Shown: positions 48,549 to 60,674 of the stretch, piece by piece
How positions within the stretch are numbered: position 1 is the stretch's first letter
How the letters are laid out: every line of letters begins with the position of its first letter
Source of the DNA: Vogesella aquatica
GTDB lineage: Bacteria; Pseudomonadota; Gammaproteobacteria; Burkholderiales; Chromobacteriaceae
DNA length: 64,000 nt
NCBI RefSeq assembly: GCF_028548455.1
Contig: NZ_JAQQLF010000015.1
Span: 47,085 to 111,084 of the forward strand
Reading direction: 5' to 3'
Notes under the pieces: generated by a model
The model's input: only the letters and a program-made list of their open reading frames with translations
Told to the model about the DNA's origin: nothing
The model's database searches: none
Position numbers and translations under genes: made by a program

Positions 48549-49637
48549 TTAGTGTTTACTAATGGCCCCCGGTAGTGCCTCCAGCGACAGCACATCGCGC
48601 GCCGCGCCCAGCTTGATGGCTTCTTTGGGCATGCCGAATACCACGCAGCTTTGTTCGTCCTGGGCAATGGTATGGGCACCGGTATCGTGCAGCTCTTTCA
48701 GCCCCTTGGCACCGTCGTCGCCCATGCCGGTCATGATCACGCCCAGCGCATTGCGCCCGGCAAACTTGGCGGCCGAGCGGAACAGCACGTCCACCGACGG
48801 TTTGTGCCGGCTTACCGGCGGGCCATCGACAATGTCCACGTGATAAAACGCCCCGCTGCGCTTGATCATCATGTGCTTGCCACCTGGTGCAATCAGCGCG
48901 CGGCCGGGAATGATACGGTCACCATTGGCCGCTTCTTTTACCTCGATCACCGACAGCCGGTTCAGCCGCTCGGCAAACGACGAGGTAAAACGCTCCGGCA
49001 TGTGCTGCACAATGGCGATGCCCGGGCAGCCACGCGGCAGGCGGGTCAGAATATGCTCCAGCGCCTGCGTGCCGCCGGTAGAGGTGCCGATCACCACGAT
49101 GCGCTCGGTGGTGCTGAACATCTCGCGCCCGGTCGGCGCGTCCAGCACGGCGTCGGCAGACAGCTTGCTTGGGGTCGCCAGCAATGGCTTGCCACTGGCA
49201 GGCGCACTGGCAGCTGGCGCGACCCGCACATTGCCCATGCGCGCAGAGGCGGCGGCTTTCACCGCCTGTACCAGCGCGTTACCGTTGGCCTCCAGAAACG
49301 CTTTTACCCCGCCGGTAGGCTTGGCAATCACTTCTACCGCCCCGGCTGCCAGCGCGTTCATGGCCATGTCCGAGCCTTTTTGCGTCAGCGACGAGCAAAT
49401 CACCACCGGGGTTGGCCGCGTGCTCATCAGCTGCTTGAGGAAGGTAATCCCATCCATGCGCGGCATTTCCACGTCCAGCACGATCACATCCGGCCAGCGT
49501 GCCTTCATTTTTTCCATGGCCATGATGGGGTCGTGCGCCACGTCCGCCACCTCGATGCCCGAAGCCTGGGTAAAGACTGCGCTCAATACCTGGCGCACCA
49601 CAGCGGAGTCATCTACCAGCATTACCTTGATTGTCAT
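48549..49637 (-). CDS. cheB: Chemotaxis methylesterase/deamidase CheB
   Basis: A 362-residue protein: receiver domain (Asp in [13 protein letters not shown]), then the esterase domain with serine in [15 protein letters not shown], His in [16 protein letters not shown] and Asp in [12 protein letters not shown]. It removes methyl groups from receptors after phosphorylation by CheA. The start overlaps the cheD stop by four bases. It is the last core gene of the cluster. Confidence 0.96.
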   Translation of the reverse strand: MTIKVMLVDDSAVVRQVLSAVFTQASGIEVADVAHDPIMAMEKMKARWPDVIVLDVEMPRMDGITFLKQLMSTRPTPVVICSSLTQKGSDMAMNALAAGAVEVIAKPTGGVKAFLEANGNALVQAVKAAASARMGNVRVAPAASAPASGKPLLATPSKLSADAVLDAPTGREMFSTTERIVVIGTSTGGTQALEHILTRLPRGCPGIAIVQHMPERFTSSFAERLNRLSVIEVKEAANGDRIIPGRALIAPGGKHMMIKRSGAFYHVDIVDGPPVSRHKPSVDVLFRSAAKFAGRNALGVIMTGMGDDGAKGLKELHDTGAHTIAQDEQSCVVFGMPKEAIKLGAARDVLSLEALPGAISKH

Positions 49638-50173
49638 GTTGAAGCCCTTTTTCTATGGCTGGCGCGATGGCCGACCGGCGCATCACGCTCACTGCTCTGC
49701 CGCACCCACACATCGCCGCAGGCCACGTCAAACAACACCAGCCGTGCGCCGCTACCGCCAAAGTCCTCGGCCTGCACGTTCAGCCCCAGCTGGGTAGCCA
49801 GCAGCCTGGCCATCACGATGTTTTCACCGGGCACATCGGTGACCTTGGCGTCGCGCTCGCTCGCCGACAGCACCGACGCACCGCCGATCAGTTTTACCTG
49901 GAATTCGCGCAGCGGCCGCCCGCTACGCAGTGCCTCGCGTACCAGCAGCAGCATGGCCTCGTCAGCGTAGCGGCCGCTGAAGGTGTCGCTGATTTCACCG
50001 TTTTTGCGTTGCGACAGCAGGTAGTGGCACATGCCGCCCAGCTTTAGCCGCGGGTGCCACAGGGTGATGGACACACACGACCCCAGCAGGGTCTTGATCA
50101 GCGTTTCCTCGCCGCCGAAATACCACTCGCCGGGCTTCAGGAACACTTCGGTACGCTGGTGGGATTCACTCAT
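49634..50173 (-). CDS. cheD: Chemoreceptor glutamine deamidase CheD
   Basis: A 179-residue enzyme. The catalytic cysteine is in [14 protein letters not shown] and the histidine in GGMCHYLLS, and IGGASVL follows. It deamidates receptor glutamines so that they can be methylated. The C-terminal 20 residues are Arg/His-rich and probably disordered. It overlaps cheR and cheB by four bases each. Confidence 0.94.
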   Translation of the reverse strand: MSESHQRTEVFLKPGEWYFGGEETLIKTLLGSCVSITLWHPRLKLGGMCHYLLSQRKNGEISDTFSGRYADEAMLLLVREALRSGRPLREFQVKLIGGASVLSASERDAKVTDVPGENIVMARLLATQLGLNVQAEDFGGSGARLVLFDVACGDVWVRQSSERDAPVGHRASHRKRAST

Positions 50174-50970
50174 GACAGCTTCCGGTAAATACCCGGCGCC
50201 ACCAGCTGGATGGGCAGCGGCAGCCCGTGCAGGCTTTCGGAATGGCTCACCAGCAAAAAACCGCCTACCGACAAGCGGCCCAGCACGCGCTGCACCACTT
50301 GCAGCTTGGTGGCCGCGTCAAAGTAGATCAGCACATTGCGCAGGAAAATCACATGGTAGGGCCCGATAGTAGGCAGGTCCTTGTCCAGGTTGATCAGCTG
50401 GAAGTTCACCTTGCGCCGCAGCTCCTTGCACACCATGAAGGTGCCGGCGTGCTGGCGTACCCCTTTCAGGCAGAAGCGGCGCAGGTAGTCCGGCGGCATG
50501 CCTTCGCAGCGCTGCAGCGCGTAGTGGCCCTTTTCCGCGCGCGCCAGCACGCCCTGGCTGATATCGCTGCCCATCAGCGTCCAGTCGCCATCCAGCCCGC
50601 GGATATCGGCCAGCAGCATGGCAATGCTCCACACCTCCTCGCCGCTGGACGAGGCCGCGCTCCAGATGCGCAGCGTACCGGCTACCGGGTGCTGGCGCAG
50701 CTGTGCCTCCAGCCAGTGAAAGTGTTTGGGTTCACGAAAGAAAAACGTTTCGTGCGTGGTCAGCAGGTCGATGGCTGCCTCGCGCTCGGTGAGCTCGGCC
50801 GGGTCCTGCAGCATGCGGAAATACGCCTCGAAGGTAGCCACATTGCGTGCGGCCAACCTGCGGGTAAGGCGCTGGTGCACCAGGGTTTTCTTGCCGATGG
50901 GGAAATGCACCCCGGTCTGGGCCTTCATCCACACGGCAAAACGTGAAAACGTCGCATCGGATAACTGCAT
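50170..50970 (-). CDS. cheR: Chemotaxis methyltransferase CheR
   Basis: A 266-residue SAM-dependent enzyme that methylates receptor glutamates. The motif LRIWSAASSSGEEVWSIAML is the SAM-binding site; HETFFFREPKHF and IFLRNVLIYFD are family marks. The start at 50970 has AGGAGGGG 4-5 bases upstream. The length is slightly short but complete. Confidence 0.95.
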   Translation of the reverse strand: MQLSDATFSRFAVWMKAQTGVHFPIGKKTLVHQRLTRRLAARNVATFEAYFRMLQDPAELTEREAAIDLLTTHETFFFREPKHFHWLEAQLRQHPVAGTLRIWSAASSSGEEVWSIAMLLADIRGLDGDWTLMGSDISQGVLARAEKGHYALQRCEGMPPDYLRRFCLKGVRQHAGTFMVCKELRRKVNFQLINLDKDLPTIGPYHVIFLRNVLIYFDAATKLQVVQRVLGRLSVGGFLLVSHSESLHGLPLPIQLVAPGIYRKLS

Positions 50971-51054
50971 GCTCCCCTCCTTGCGGCCTGCCGGCAGGGC
51001 CGGTAGCCAGTGCGCTGTATGGCCCGCCCCGGCCACAGCCCGGGGCGGGCGCTT

Positions 51055-51612
51055 TTATACTTCGGCTTCGCGCAGGTCGGCTACCTCGCCACCATTCATG
51101 GCAGACAAGGTGGCCATTTCTTCTACCGACAAGACTTTTTCCACGTCCAGCAGCACCACAAAACGGTTGTCCACCCTGGCCATGCCCGAGATGAAATCCA
51201 CGCGGATACGGCTGCCAAACTGCGGCGGTGGCTCGATGTCAGCCGCGCGTATCGCCAGCACCTCGTGCACCGCATCCACCAGAATGCCGATGTACTGCTG
51301 CATCTCCTCGTTGGCTACCTCGATAATCACCACGCAGGTACGGCGCGACACGCCGGTTTCGTGACGGCCAAAGCGCACCGCCAGGTCGATCACCGGTACC
51401 ACGGCGCCGCGCAGGTTCATCACGCCGCGGATAAACGCCGGCATCAGCGGCACCTGGGTCAGCGTGGTGTATTCCAGAATCTCCTTGATCGACAAGATAC
51501 CGATGGCGTAGGTCTCGCCGCTAAGCTGAAAAGTCAGGTATTGCAGGACGTCCTCGTGGACCTCCTCTACCAGGGCGGCTTCCCGCCCCCGGCGTATGGT
51601 GAGTGCACCCAT
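51055..51612 (-). CDS. cheW: Chemotaxis coupling protein CheW
   Basis: A 185-residue adaptor linking receptors to CheA. The core starts at LQYLTFQLSGETYAIGILSIKEIL (about residue 23) and includes MNLRGAVVPVIDLAVRFG and VDAVHEVLAI. It lies between the MCP gene (14 bases) and cheR (84 bases). Confidence 0.94.
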   Translation of the reverse strand: MGALTIRRGREAALVEEVHEDVLQYLTFQLSGETYAIGILSIKEILEYTTLTQVPLMPAFIRGVMNLRGAVVPVIDLAVRFGRHETGVSRRTCVVIIEVANEEMQQYIGILVDAVHEVLAIRAADIEPPPQFGSRIRVDFISGMARVDNRFVVLLDVEKVLSVEEMATLSAMNGGEVADLREAEV

Positions 51613-51626
51613 GGTGGTCTCCCCGC

Positions 51627-53273
51627 TTAGAAGCGCACGAAATCGTTTTCGTCCGCCTCGCCGCCCGCACTGCCGTGCAGGTTGGCCGCAGGCTGACTGC
51701 TGGCCGTGCCGCGCCCGGTATTGCGACGGCGAGCCAGGCCCGAGGTTTCGATACGGAAGAACGAAATCAGGTCTTGCAGGTTTTCCGCCTGGCCGCTCAT
51801 TTCCTCGGCCGTCGACGCCAGCTCCTCGCTGGACGACGCGCTTTGCTGGGTAGCCGAGTTGATCTGCTGTACCGAGGCGTTGATCTGGCCTACGCCGGTA
51901 GCCTGCTCCATCGATGCGGCGGAAATTTCTTGCACCAGGTCGGCGGTTTTCGAGCTGGAGCGCACGATTTCTTCCAGCAGCTGGCCGGCGCGCTCGGCCA
52001 TGGACACGCTGCCGCTGGCCACTTCGCCGATTTCCTGTGCCGCTACCTGGCTGCGCTCGGCTAGCTTGCGTACCTCGGCCGCCACCACGGCAAAGCCTTT
52101 GCCGTGTTCGCCGGCACGGGCGGCTTCGATCGCCGCGTTCAGCGCCAGCAGGTTGGTCTGGTAGGCAATGTCGTCCACGATACTGATCTTGTCGGCGATC
52201 TGGCGCATGGCCACCACGGTCTGTTTCACCGCGTCGCCGCCCTCGGCGGCCTCGCGCGCGGCCTTGGTGGCAATGCTCTCGGTGAGCTTGGCGTTATCGC
52301 TGGTCTGGTTGATGGACGAGGACATTTCTTCTACCGACGCCGAGGTTTCCTCCACACTGGCAGCCGACTCGCTGGCCCCCTGCGCCAGCGACTGGGCGGT
52401 GGCGCTCACCTGCTGCGAGGCGGACGACAAGTTGTCGGCGTTGCTGCGTACCTCGGCCATGATGCCGCGCAGCTTGTCGATGGTGGCGGCAATGGACGCC
52501 GCCAGGCTGGTGGTGTCACCCGGTTTCACGGTGACATTCACCATCAGGTTGCCGTTGGCCACTTCGCGCATGGCGTCGGCCACATAGTGCGGCTCGCCAC
52601 CCAGCGAGCGGGCGATATTACGGATGATCAGGATGGCCACCACGATACCCACCACCAGCGCGATGATGGACACGGTCAGCATCTGCATGAAGGCGGCGTT
52701 GTACTTGTCGTCCGCCTCTTTCGCCATGTCCACACTAAGCTGGGTTTCAAACGCCGCCAGCTCGGCAATCAGGCTGCGCAGCTTGCCCATGGCCGGGTTA
52801 GCCTGCTGCTGCATCATGGTGGCGGCTTCTTCGTTCTGGTTGGCCGCACCCAGCTGCACCACGCGGTCAACAATAGGAAAGGCCACCGCTGCCTGCGCCG
52901 CAATCTGGTTCATCAGGTCGCGCTCTTTCTCGCTCATCGGCTCTACCTGGGCGGCAAACAGGTCCTGCAGCTTGCGGTACACCTCCGGGTATTTGTTCTT
53001 GTTGCTGTTGTAGATTTCCACTGCTTTGCCCAGCTCGGCAGCGTCGGTAATGATGATCACGTTGCGGTACTGCACGCGCATTTCCTGCACCGCGTCGTTC
53101 ATGGCGTTGATCTGCACCAGCTCGGGGCTGTTCTCCTTGGTGATGGCACTCATCTGGACATTGATCTGGCGAAAGCCATTCATGGCGATCAGAAACACCA
53201 GCAGCATGAAGAAAATCACCGCACCAAAGCCCAGGCCCAGGCGCATGGCGACAGACATCTGTTTTGTGCTCAT
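51627..53273 (-). CDS. Methyl-accepting chemotaxis protein with 4HB-type sensor
   Basis: A 548-residue transmembrane receptor: helix at about 11-33, a periplasmic four-helix-bundle-like sensor (about 35-190), a second helix at about 190-213, HAMP, then the cytoplasmic signalling domain with the tip [25 protein letters not shown]. The C-terminus (ENDFVRF) lacks the NWETF-type CheR/CheB tether. GGGGAG precedes the ATG at 53273. As the operon's own receptor it likely feeds CheA. The ligand is unknown. Confidence 0.94.
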   Translation of the reverse strand: MSTKQMSVAMRLGLGFGAVIFFMLLVFLIAMNGFRQINVQMSAITKENSPELVQINAMNDAVQEMRVQYRNVIIITDAAELGKAVEIYNSNKNKYPEVYRKLQDLFAAQVEPMSEKERDLMNQIAAQAAVAFPIVDRVVQLGAANQNEEAATMMQQQANPAMGKLRSLIAELAAFETQLSVDMAKEADDKYNAAFMQMLTVSIIALVVGIVVAILIIRNIARSLGGEPHYVADAMREVANGNLMVNVTVKPGDTTSLAASIAATIDKLRGIMAEVRSNADNLSSASQQVSATAQSLAQGASESAASVEETSASVEEMSSSINQTSDNAKLTESIATKAAREAAEGGDAVKQTVVAMRQIADKISIVDDIAYQTNLLALNAAIEAARAGEHGKGFAVVAAEVRKLAERSQVAAQEIGEVASGSVSMAERAGQLLEEIVRSSSKTADLVQEISAASMEQATGVGQINASVQQINSATQQSASSSEELASTAEEMSGQAENLQDLISFFRIETSGLARRRNTGRGTASSQPAANLHGSAGGEADENDFVRF

Positions 53274-53311
53274 TTTTACACTCCCCGCAGCCACCGGCTG
53301 CCATGGTTGAT

Positions 53312-55456
53312 TTAGTGATTACCGTGGCCACCACGCTGCTGCGCGTGTTCGGCGTGGCTGGCAAAACGCTCTGCTTCCTGGCTTGTTGCAAAATGGATCA
53401 ACGACGGTACATCCAGAATCAGTGCCACCTCGCCCGAGCCCAGAATGGTGGACCCGCTAATGGCGCGCAGGTGGCGGAACAGGTTACCCAGCGGCTTGAT
53501 CACGGTCTGGAACTCGCCCAGCAGCTCGTCCACCACCAGCCCGGCCTTGCTGTCGCCGTAGCGCACCACCACCACGTTCTGGCGCTTGGCGTGCGGCTGG
53601 CCCAGCTCCAGGAAACGGTTCAGCCCCAGTAGCGGCAGCACTTCGCCGCGCAGGTTCAGGCAGTTGTGCGCGTCGCCCTGCAGCGCATCGGGCGGTAGCT
53701 CGATGCACTCGATCACGGTTTCCAGCGGTATCACGAAGGTGGCGTTGCCCACCGACACCAGGAAGCCATCGATAATGGCCAGCGTCAGCGGCAGGCGAAT
53801 GCGGAAGGTGGTGCCCTCGCCCACGGCCGAGTCGATATCGATGGTGCCGCGCAGCTGTTCGATGCTGCGCCGTACCACGTCCATGCCTACGCCACGGCCG
53901 GAGATGTTGGTGACCTGCTCGGCGGTGGAAAAGCCCGGCTCGAAGATCAGCTTGTAGATGTCGCCGTCCGGCAGCACGCTGTCGGCGGGCACCAGGCCAT
54001 TGGCCACGGCTTTGGCCAGGATCTTGTCTTTACGCAGCCCTGCGCCGTCGTCGGCGACCTCGATCACCACGCTGCCGCTTTCGTGGTAGGCGTTCAGCCA
54101 TACATTGCCTTCGGCGGGCTTGCCTGCGGCCAACCTGGCCTCGGACGACTCGATGCCGTGGTCCATGGCGTTACGCACGATATGCATCAGCGGGTCGCCC
54201 AGCTTGTCCACCATGGATTTATCCAGCTCGGTGTCGGCACCGGACACATTCAGCTGGATGCTCTTGCCCAGCTCTTTGGATACATCGCGCACTACGCGCG
54301 GGAAGCGGCTGAAAATCTCGCCGATCTGTACCATGCGCATGCTTAGCGTACCGGCACGGATCTGCTCGATCAGGTTGGCAATGGCGATGGTGGATTCCAC
54401 CAGCGCGCTTTGCGCCGAACGGCGCGCCATCAGGTTGGCCGCCGCCCCGGCGATCACCAGCTCGCCGATCAGGTTGATCAGGCTATCGAGCTTGGCGGCT
54501 TCTACCTTGATAAAACGGCTTTCGCTGGCGCGCGGCGGCTTGGCCTCGGCGGCGCCAGTGGCCGGCTTGTCGGCCTTCTCGCTGGCTTTGTCGCTGGCTT
54601 TGTCTGCGGCTTTGGCGGGCGGGGCGGGCTCCGGCTCGGCCGTGGCGTCCGGGTCCAGCCCCAGCGCCAGCCAGGCCTGGCGCACGGCGGCTTGCTCGGC
54701 CTCGTCGGCGTCGGCGATCAGCTGCGGCCAGTGCGCCGCGGCCTCGCCCACCGGAAAGATATGGATCTGGCTGTCTTCGCGCACGAACTCGAATACGTCC
54801 AGCAGCATTTGCTGGCTGGCGTCGCTGGAAAACAGCAGCTCGAAACGCAGGTAGCAGCTTTCCGGGTCGAAGCGCTCGGCCTGCGGCAGGCGGCACAGTA
54901 CCGGCTGCACCACCAGGAATTCGCCCAGCAGCCGCAGGTAGCGGAAGAAGGCAGACGGGTCCATGCCGTTGCGCAGTACGTCTTCGTTAAAGCGCAGCGA
55001 CATCACCCAGTCGCGCAGGCCGCCTTGTTCGGGCGCGCTGGCCTGGCTGCTGCCGGCGGGTTCGTCTACGGCAGCGGGCTGGGCGTAGTGGCGCAATTCG
55101 TCCAGCAGGCTGGTCTGCAGCATCTCCTGCTGCGTGGCTTTGTCGTCTACCACGGCCAGCATGGCTTTGACGTGGTCGTGGCAGCGCAGCAGCAGGCCGG
55201 ACAGGTCTTCGCTCAGCGCCAGATGGCCACTACGCAGCAGGTCCACCACGTTTTCGGCTTCGTGGGTGAAGTGCACGATTTCGTCCATGCCAAACAGGCC
55301 GGCCGAACCCTTGATGGTGTGCATGGCGCGAAACAGGGCGTTGAGCTGCTCGTCGGTGGTGTCGGTGGCCTCCACATCCAGCAGGATGCGCTCCATGTCT
55401 TCCAGCAGCTCGCGCGCTTCTTCCAGAAACGTTTGCTTGGCGGCATCAAGATTCAT
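53312..55456 (-). CDS. cheA: Chemotaxis histidine kinase CheA
   Basis: A 714-residue kinase. The Hpt domain carries His46 ([12 protein letters not shown]). A region of about residues 150-260 is not assigned; an Ala/Lys-rich linker (about 268-305) leads to the dimerisation domain. The ATPase domain has [19 protein letters not shown] and GRGVGMDVV, and a CheW-like domain ends the protein. It phosphorylates CheY and CheB and perhaps the EAL regulator downstream. It overlaps the STAS gene by 11 bases. Confidence 0.96.
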   Translation of the reverse strand: MNLDAAKQTFLEEARELLEDMERILLDVEATDTTDEQLNALFRAMHTIKGSAGLFGMDEIVHFTHEAENVVDLLRSGHLALSEDLSGLLLRCHDHVKAMLAVVDDKATQQEMLQTSLLDELRHYAQPAAVDEPAGSSQASAPEQGGLRDWVMSLRFNEDVLRNGMDPSAFFRYLRLLGEFLVVQPVLCRLPQAERFDPESCYLRFELLFSSDASQQMLLDVFEFVREDSQIHIFPVGEAAAHWPQLIADADEAEQAAVRQAWLALGLDPDATAEPEPAPPAKAADKASDKASEKADKPATGAAEAKPPRASESRFIKVEAAKLDSLINLIGELVIAGAAANLMARRSAQSALVESTIAIANLIEQIRAGTLSMRMVQIGEIFSRFPRVVRDVSKELGKSIQLNVSGADTELDKSMVDKLGDPLMHIVRNAMDHGIESSEARLAAGKPAEGNVWLNAYHESGSVVIEVADDGAGLRKDKILAKAVANGLVPADSVLPDGDIYKLIFEPGFSTAEQVTNISGRGVGMDVVRRSIEQLRGTIDIDSAVGEGTTFRIRLPLTLAIIDGFLVSVGNATFVIPLETVIECIELPPDALQGDAHNCLNLRGEVLPLLGLNRFLELGQPHAKRQNVVVVRYGDSKAGLVVDELLGEFQTVIKPLGNLFRHLRAISGSTILGSGEVALILDVPSLIHFATSQEAERFASHAEHAQQRGGHGNH

Positions 55457-55742
55457 GGCCGGCCTCCTCTTCCACGATTGGCAGGTAGATCAGCAGCCCC
55501 AGCATGGTGAACAGCTCGCGGGCAGCGGCCGATAACTGCACCAGCGCGAGCGTCTTTTGCAGCCGGGTGGCTTCGCTGTGCAGCCACAGCAGCACTTGCG
55601 CTGCCGAGCTGTCCATTTCACCGACCGCCGACAAATCCACGGTCAGGCTGTCGCTGGCCATCAGGGCATCGGCTAGCTGCTGGCGCAGCTGGGCCGCTTG
55701 GTAAATGGTGCATTCTTCGTCCAGCTTGATGGTGGATGACAT
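55446..55742 (-). CDS. STAS-domain protein of the chemotaxis operon
   Basis: A 98-residue STAS domain, similar to anti-sigma-factor antagonists and the MlaB group; the conserved position reads GEMDSSAAQVLLWL, with serine at the site that is phosphorylated in SpoIIAA-type proteins. No anti-sigma kinase is present nearby. It overlaps cheA and follows cheY by 51 bases. In related chemotaxis clusters such proteins are common, but their job is not settled. Confidence 0.9.
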   Translation of the reverse strand: MSSTIKLDEECTIYQAAQLRQQLADALMASDSLTVDLSAVGEMDSSAAQVLLWLHSEATRLQKTLALVQLSAAARELFTMLGLLIYLPIVEEEAGHES

Positions 55743-55793
55743 GGCGTTCCTCCGGCAGCGTGGCAGTGTGTCCCTGGTGGCGTGCGGCCGGGG

Positions 55794-56162
55794 CTAGGGC
55801 AGAATCAGCTTGGAAATGGCAGACAGCAGAATGGGCGGCTGGAAGGGTTTGACCACCCAGGCTTTGGCACCAGCTTGCTGGCCGGCTTTTTTCTTTTCGT
55901 CGCTGGTTTCGGTGGTGAGCATGATCACCGGTGTGAACTTGTACGAAGCGTGCTGCTTCACGTTTTTCAGAAAGGTGATGCCGTCCATCACCGGCATGTT
56001 CACGTCGGACACGATCAGGTGAATCTTGCGGCCGTCCAGCTTTTGCAGGCCTTCCTGGCCATTACCGGCCTCGATCACGTCGTAACCGGCGTCCATCAGC
56101 GCAATCTTCACCACCTGGCGCAGGCTGGCGGAGTCGTCCACTATCAATATGGTCTTGGCCAT
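55794..56162 (-). CDS. cheY: Single-domain response regulator CheY
   Basis: A 122-residue receiver. Asp9 and Asp10 coordinate metal, the phosphorylation site is Asp53 (IVSDVNMPVMDG), Thr is in MLTTETSD and the conserved Lys is in WVVKPFQP. It carries the CheA signal, to the flagellar motor or to another target such as pili. No CheZ phosphatase gene is in view. Confidence 0.94.
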   Translation of the reverse strand: MAKTILIVDDSASLRQVVKIALMDAGYDVIEAGNGQEGLQKLDGRKIHLIVSDVNMPVMDGITFLKNVKQHASYKFTPVIMLTTETSDEKKKAGQQAGAKAWVVKPFQPPILLSAISKLILP

Positions 56163-56180
56163 GTTCTTGCTCCCCGTTAA

Positions 56181-57323
56181 TCAGAAAAAGGTCACTTCTT
56201 CGCTGGCGCTACCACCTTGCGCCTTGCCACCGCTATGCAGCGAGTGCTGCTCGTGGGTGGTGTAGGTTTTTTTCAGCTCGGCCAGCCACTTGCGTGTATC
56301 CGGCACCGGTGGCAGCTGCCCGTCCGGCGCTTGCACGGCATCGTTCAGCGTGCTTTCCAGCCGCTGCATGTCCGCCATGACGTGGCCGAGAATCTGGCTG
56401 ATGCGGTCCTGGAACTGCAGGTTTACCAGCACGTCCTGGATTTCATCGCGCACATGGCTGCCGCTGGCAGACAGGCTCTGCTGGCTGTCTTTCAGCTCAT
56501 GGGTAACGTGCTGGTAAGTCTGGATGACGTCGGTAACCGAGCTGCTGGCCTCGCCCATCAGGGTTTTCTCTTCCTGCCCCAGTTGCTGGGCACGTTGCGC
56601 CGCAGACTCCAGCTCCCCCACAATCTGCTCTACCGCGCTGGCCATGCTTTTACCGGTGTCGTTGGACTGCATGGACAGCTTGCGTACCTCGTCTGCTACC
56701 ACGGCAAAGCCGCGGCCGGCTTCGCCAGCGCGCGCGGCCTCAATCGCCGCATTCAGCGCCAGCAGGTTGGTTTGCCCGGCAATGAAAGACACCGACTCGG
56801 CCATGTCTTGCAGCTTTTGCGTGTGGCCCTGCAGCTGGGTAATGCGTTCGATCAGCTGGTTACGCTTGGTCACCGACTCGTCCAGCACCTTCAAGGTTTG
56901 CAGTAGCTTGTGCTCGGCCTGCTCCAGCTTGGCGAAATCGCTGATACCGGCGCTTTTGTCACCCAGCGACTGGCGAATGATGTCGTTCATGCTGGCAAAA
57001 CGTGCTGCCAGCTTGCCAATGGCGTCTTCTACCTGGCAGGCGGCCAGCTGCACCTGGCCAGACCACAGCGGCAGCACCTGGGACACCAGCCGGCCGGCCT
57101 CTGGCCAGTACGGCGGCTGGGCGGGCTCCGGCAGCCCTGGCGGCTCGGCTTCGTTACCGTCTGCCGGCGGGCCTGGCAACAGGCATATCGCCAGCACGGG
57201 CACGACAAACAGTACGGCCGCCAGCCACCAGGCGCTGCCGGCAACCCAGACCAAGAGCGGGCCCAGCACAGCGGACCCGGCCAGATAAGCAATGTGCGGT
57301 GTGTTTTTTTGCAGGCTCAGCAC
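56181..57323 (-). CDS. MCP-like receptor with membrane anchor and no sensor domain
   Basis: About 380 residues. Two closely spaced hydrophobic segments (about 10-50) are followed by a Pro-rich linker and an MCP signalling domain ([39 protein letters not shown]). No periplasmic sensor or HAMP is evident, so it may sense the membrane or respond inside the cell. The GTG at 57323 is chosen: AAAAAGG is upstream and a promoter-like pair lies just before it. An in-frame ATG at 57371 would fall between that -35 and -10. First gene of the che operon. Confidence 0.85.
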   Translation of the reverse strand: MLSLQKNTPHIAYLAGSAVLGPLLVWVAGSAWWLAAVLFVVPVLAICLLPGPPADGNEAEPPGLPEPAQPPYWPEAGRLVSQVLPLWSGQVQLAACQVEDAIGKLAARFASMNDIIRQSLGDKSAGISDFAKLEQAEHKLLQTLKVLDESVTKRNQLIERITQLQGHTQKLQDMAESVSFIAGQTNLLALNAAIEAARAGEAGRGFAVVADEVRKLSMQSNDTGKSMASAVEQIVGELESAAQRAQQLGQEEKTLMGEASSSVTDVIQTYQHVTHELKDSQQSLSASGSHVRDEIQDVLVNLQFQDRISQILGHVMADMQRLESTLNDAVQAPDGQLPPVPDTRKWLAELKKTYTTHEQHSLHSGGKAQGGSASEEVTFF

Positions 57324-57357
57324 GGTATGACCTTTTTGTTTTATGAGTTTACCTAGT

Positions 57358-57386
57358 GCTATAGCTGCCATTTTTTATAGTTTCAA
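57358..57386 (-). promoter_or_regulatory. Possible promoter of the chemotaxis operon
   Basis: TTGAAA (57386-57381) and TATAGC (57363-57358) are separated by 17 bases, giving a transcript start about 28 bases before the GTG at 57323. I see no sigma-28 type sequence. Confidence 0.4.
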
Positions 57387-59203
<1,817 letters not shown>

Positions 59204-59221
59204 GCCCGTAAAGGACACCCC

Positions 59222-59620
59222 ATGCACTGTGAACTATGCCACCAGGACGGTGGCGACATTCTGTACCGCGACGACAAACTGCGCGTGATTCTGGTGGCCG
59301 ACGCCGACTACCCAGCGTTCTGCCGCGTGATCTGGCATGGCCATGTGAAGGAAATGACCGACCTGGCCCCAGCCGACCGTGCCCACGTGATGGACTGGGT
59401 GTACCGCACCGAAGCCGCATTGCGCACCCTGCTGAAGCCGGACAAGATCAACCTGGCCAGCTTCGGCAATATGGTGCCGCACCTGCACTGGCACGTGATC
59501 CCGCGTTTTGCCGACGACAAGCACTTCCCGCAGCCGCTATGGGGCCAAGCCCAGCGTGACGGCGTGGCGCACGGCATGCCACAGTTGGCCGCCGCACTGC
59601 GCGCCGCGCTGGCCGGCTGA
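59222..59620 (+). CDS. HIT-family nucleotide hydrolase
   Basis: A 132-residue protein with the histidine triad HLHWHVIPRF near residue 90 and NLASFGNMVPH before it. An N-terminal CELCHQ motif may bind zinc. Such proteins hydrolyse dinucleotides or nucleoside phosphoramidates. A ribosome binding site AAAGGA lies upstream. A dispersed-repeat copy is in the last codons (59584). Confidence 0.92.
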   Translation: MHCELCHQDGGDILYRDDKLRVILVADADYPAFCRVIWHGHVKEMTDLAPADRAHVMDWVYRTEAALRTLLKPDKINLASFGNMVPHLHWHVIPRFADDKHFPQPLWGQAQRDGVAHGMPQLAAALRAALAG

Positions 59621-59636
59621 AGCCCGGCCGTGCTAT

Positions 59637-59738
59637 GGTGGTCAACGTTTAATATTTCAAACAACGCTTGACCACCGTCAACGGCAGCCCGCCTGCCAGG
59701 ACGCCTTGCGAAGCCGGCCACCGGCTGGCTTCGCAAGG
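59637..59738 (+). promoter_or_regulatory. Two inverted repeats upstream of sseA
   Basis: The first pairs GGTGGTCAA (59637-59645) with TTGACCACC (59668-59676) around an A/T-rich centre and looks like an operator. The second pairs CCTTGCGAAGCC (59704-59715) with GGCTTCGCAAGG (59727-59738), a 12-bp hairpin ending 17 bases before the sseA ribosome binding site. Neither has a T run. Confidence 0.4.
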
Positions 59739-59766
59739 TGCCCAAGCGTGTGCAAAGGAGAACCCC

Positions 59767-60606
59767 ATGTACCGTACCCTGATCAGCGCAGCAGACCTGC
59801 TGCAGCACGACACCGCCGACCTGGTGCTGCTGGACTGCCGCTTCCAGCTGGCCGACCCGTCCTATGGCCCCACCGTTTACGAAGCCGGCCACCTGCCCGG
59901 CGCCCACTACCTGCACCTGGACTATCACCTGTCCGGCGCCAAGAACGGCAATAACGGCCGCCACCCGCTGCCGGACGGCCAACGCCTGGCGGTGAACTTT
60001 GGCGCGCTGGGCATCGGCCCGAATACCCAGGTGGTGACCTACGACGACGCCGGCGGCATGTACGCCGCACGCGCCTGGTGGCTACTGCGCTGGCTGGGCC
60101 ACGAGGCGGTGGCAGTGCTGGATGGCGGCTTCCAGGCCTGGCAAGCCGCCGGCGGTGCGACCAGCACCGATGCGCCCGAGAAAAACAGCACCCGTTTCGT
60201 GATGCGCCCGGCGCTGGAGCAGCTATTCGATATCGACATGGTGGCGGCTAACCTCGACAAAGCCGAACGCGTGCTGATCGATGCCCGCGCCCCCGACCGC
60301 TTTGCGGGGCAGAACGAAACACTGGACCCGGTAGGCGGCCACATCCCCGGCGCGCGTAACCGCTTTTTTCAGCTCAACCTGCAGGATGGCCGCTTCAAAC
60401 CAGCCGAGGCATTGGCCAGCGAATGGCAAGCGGTATTGGGTGACACGCCAGCCAGCGACGTGGTGCTGTACTGCGGTAGCGGCGTCACCGCCTGCCACAA
60501 CCGCCTGGCCATGGCCCACGCCGGGCTGGACGGTGCCGCGTTATACGCCGGCAGCTGGAGCGAATGGTGCAGCGACGACAGCCGCCCGGTAGCGACCGGC
60601 GCCTGA
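59767..60606 (+). CDS. sseA: 3-Mercaptopyruvate/thiosulfate sulfurtransferase
   Basis: A 279-residue protein of two rhodanese domains; the catalytic cysteine is in the second, in VLYCGSGVTACHN (about residue 238), where the CGSGVT loop suits mercaptopyruvate rather than thiosulfate. The start has AAGGAG 6 bases upstream; an upstream in-frame extension from 59668 is rejected. It ends in front of the palindromic terminator. Confidence 0.93.
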   Translation: MYRTLISAADLLQHDTADLVLLDCRFQLADPSYGPTVYEAGHLPGAHYLHLDYHLSGAKNGNNGRHPLPDGQRLAVNFGALGIGPNTQVVTYDDAGGMYAARAWWLLRWLGHEAVAVLDGGFQAWQAAGGATSTDAPEKNSTRFVMRPALEQLFDIDMVAANLDKAERVLIDARAPDRFAGQNETLDPVGGHIPGARNRFFQLNLQDGRFKPAEALASEWQAVLGDTPASDVVLYCGSGVTACHNRLAMAHAGLDGAALYAGSWSEWCSDDSRPVATGA

Positions 60607-60625
60607 TCACTGCCCGCAGCAAAAC

Positions 60626-60657
60626 AAAAAGGTTGGCCGCATGCGGCCAACCTTTTT
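60626..60657. terminator. Bidirectional terminator built from two inverted TGCGGCCAAC repeats
   Basis: A perfect 32-base palindrome: A5, GG, then the complement of the repeat, then the repeat, CC and T5. The 10-mers occupy 60632-60641 and 60642-60651. It lies between the convergent sseA and hydrolase genes and can terminate both. This is the arrangement seen for paired DNA uptake sequences in Neisseria. Confidence 0.85.
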
Positions 60658-60674
60658 TGCGTCTTAAGCCAGCG

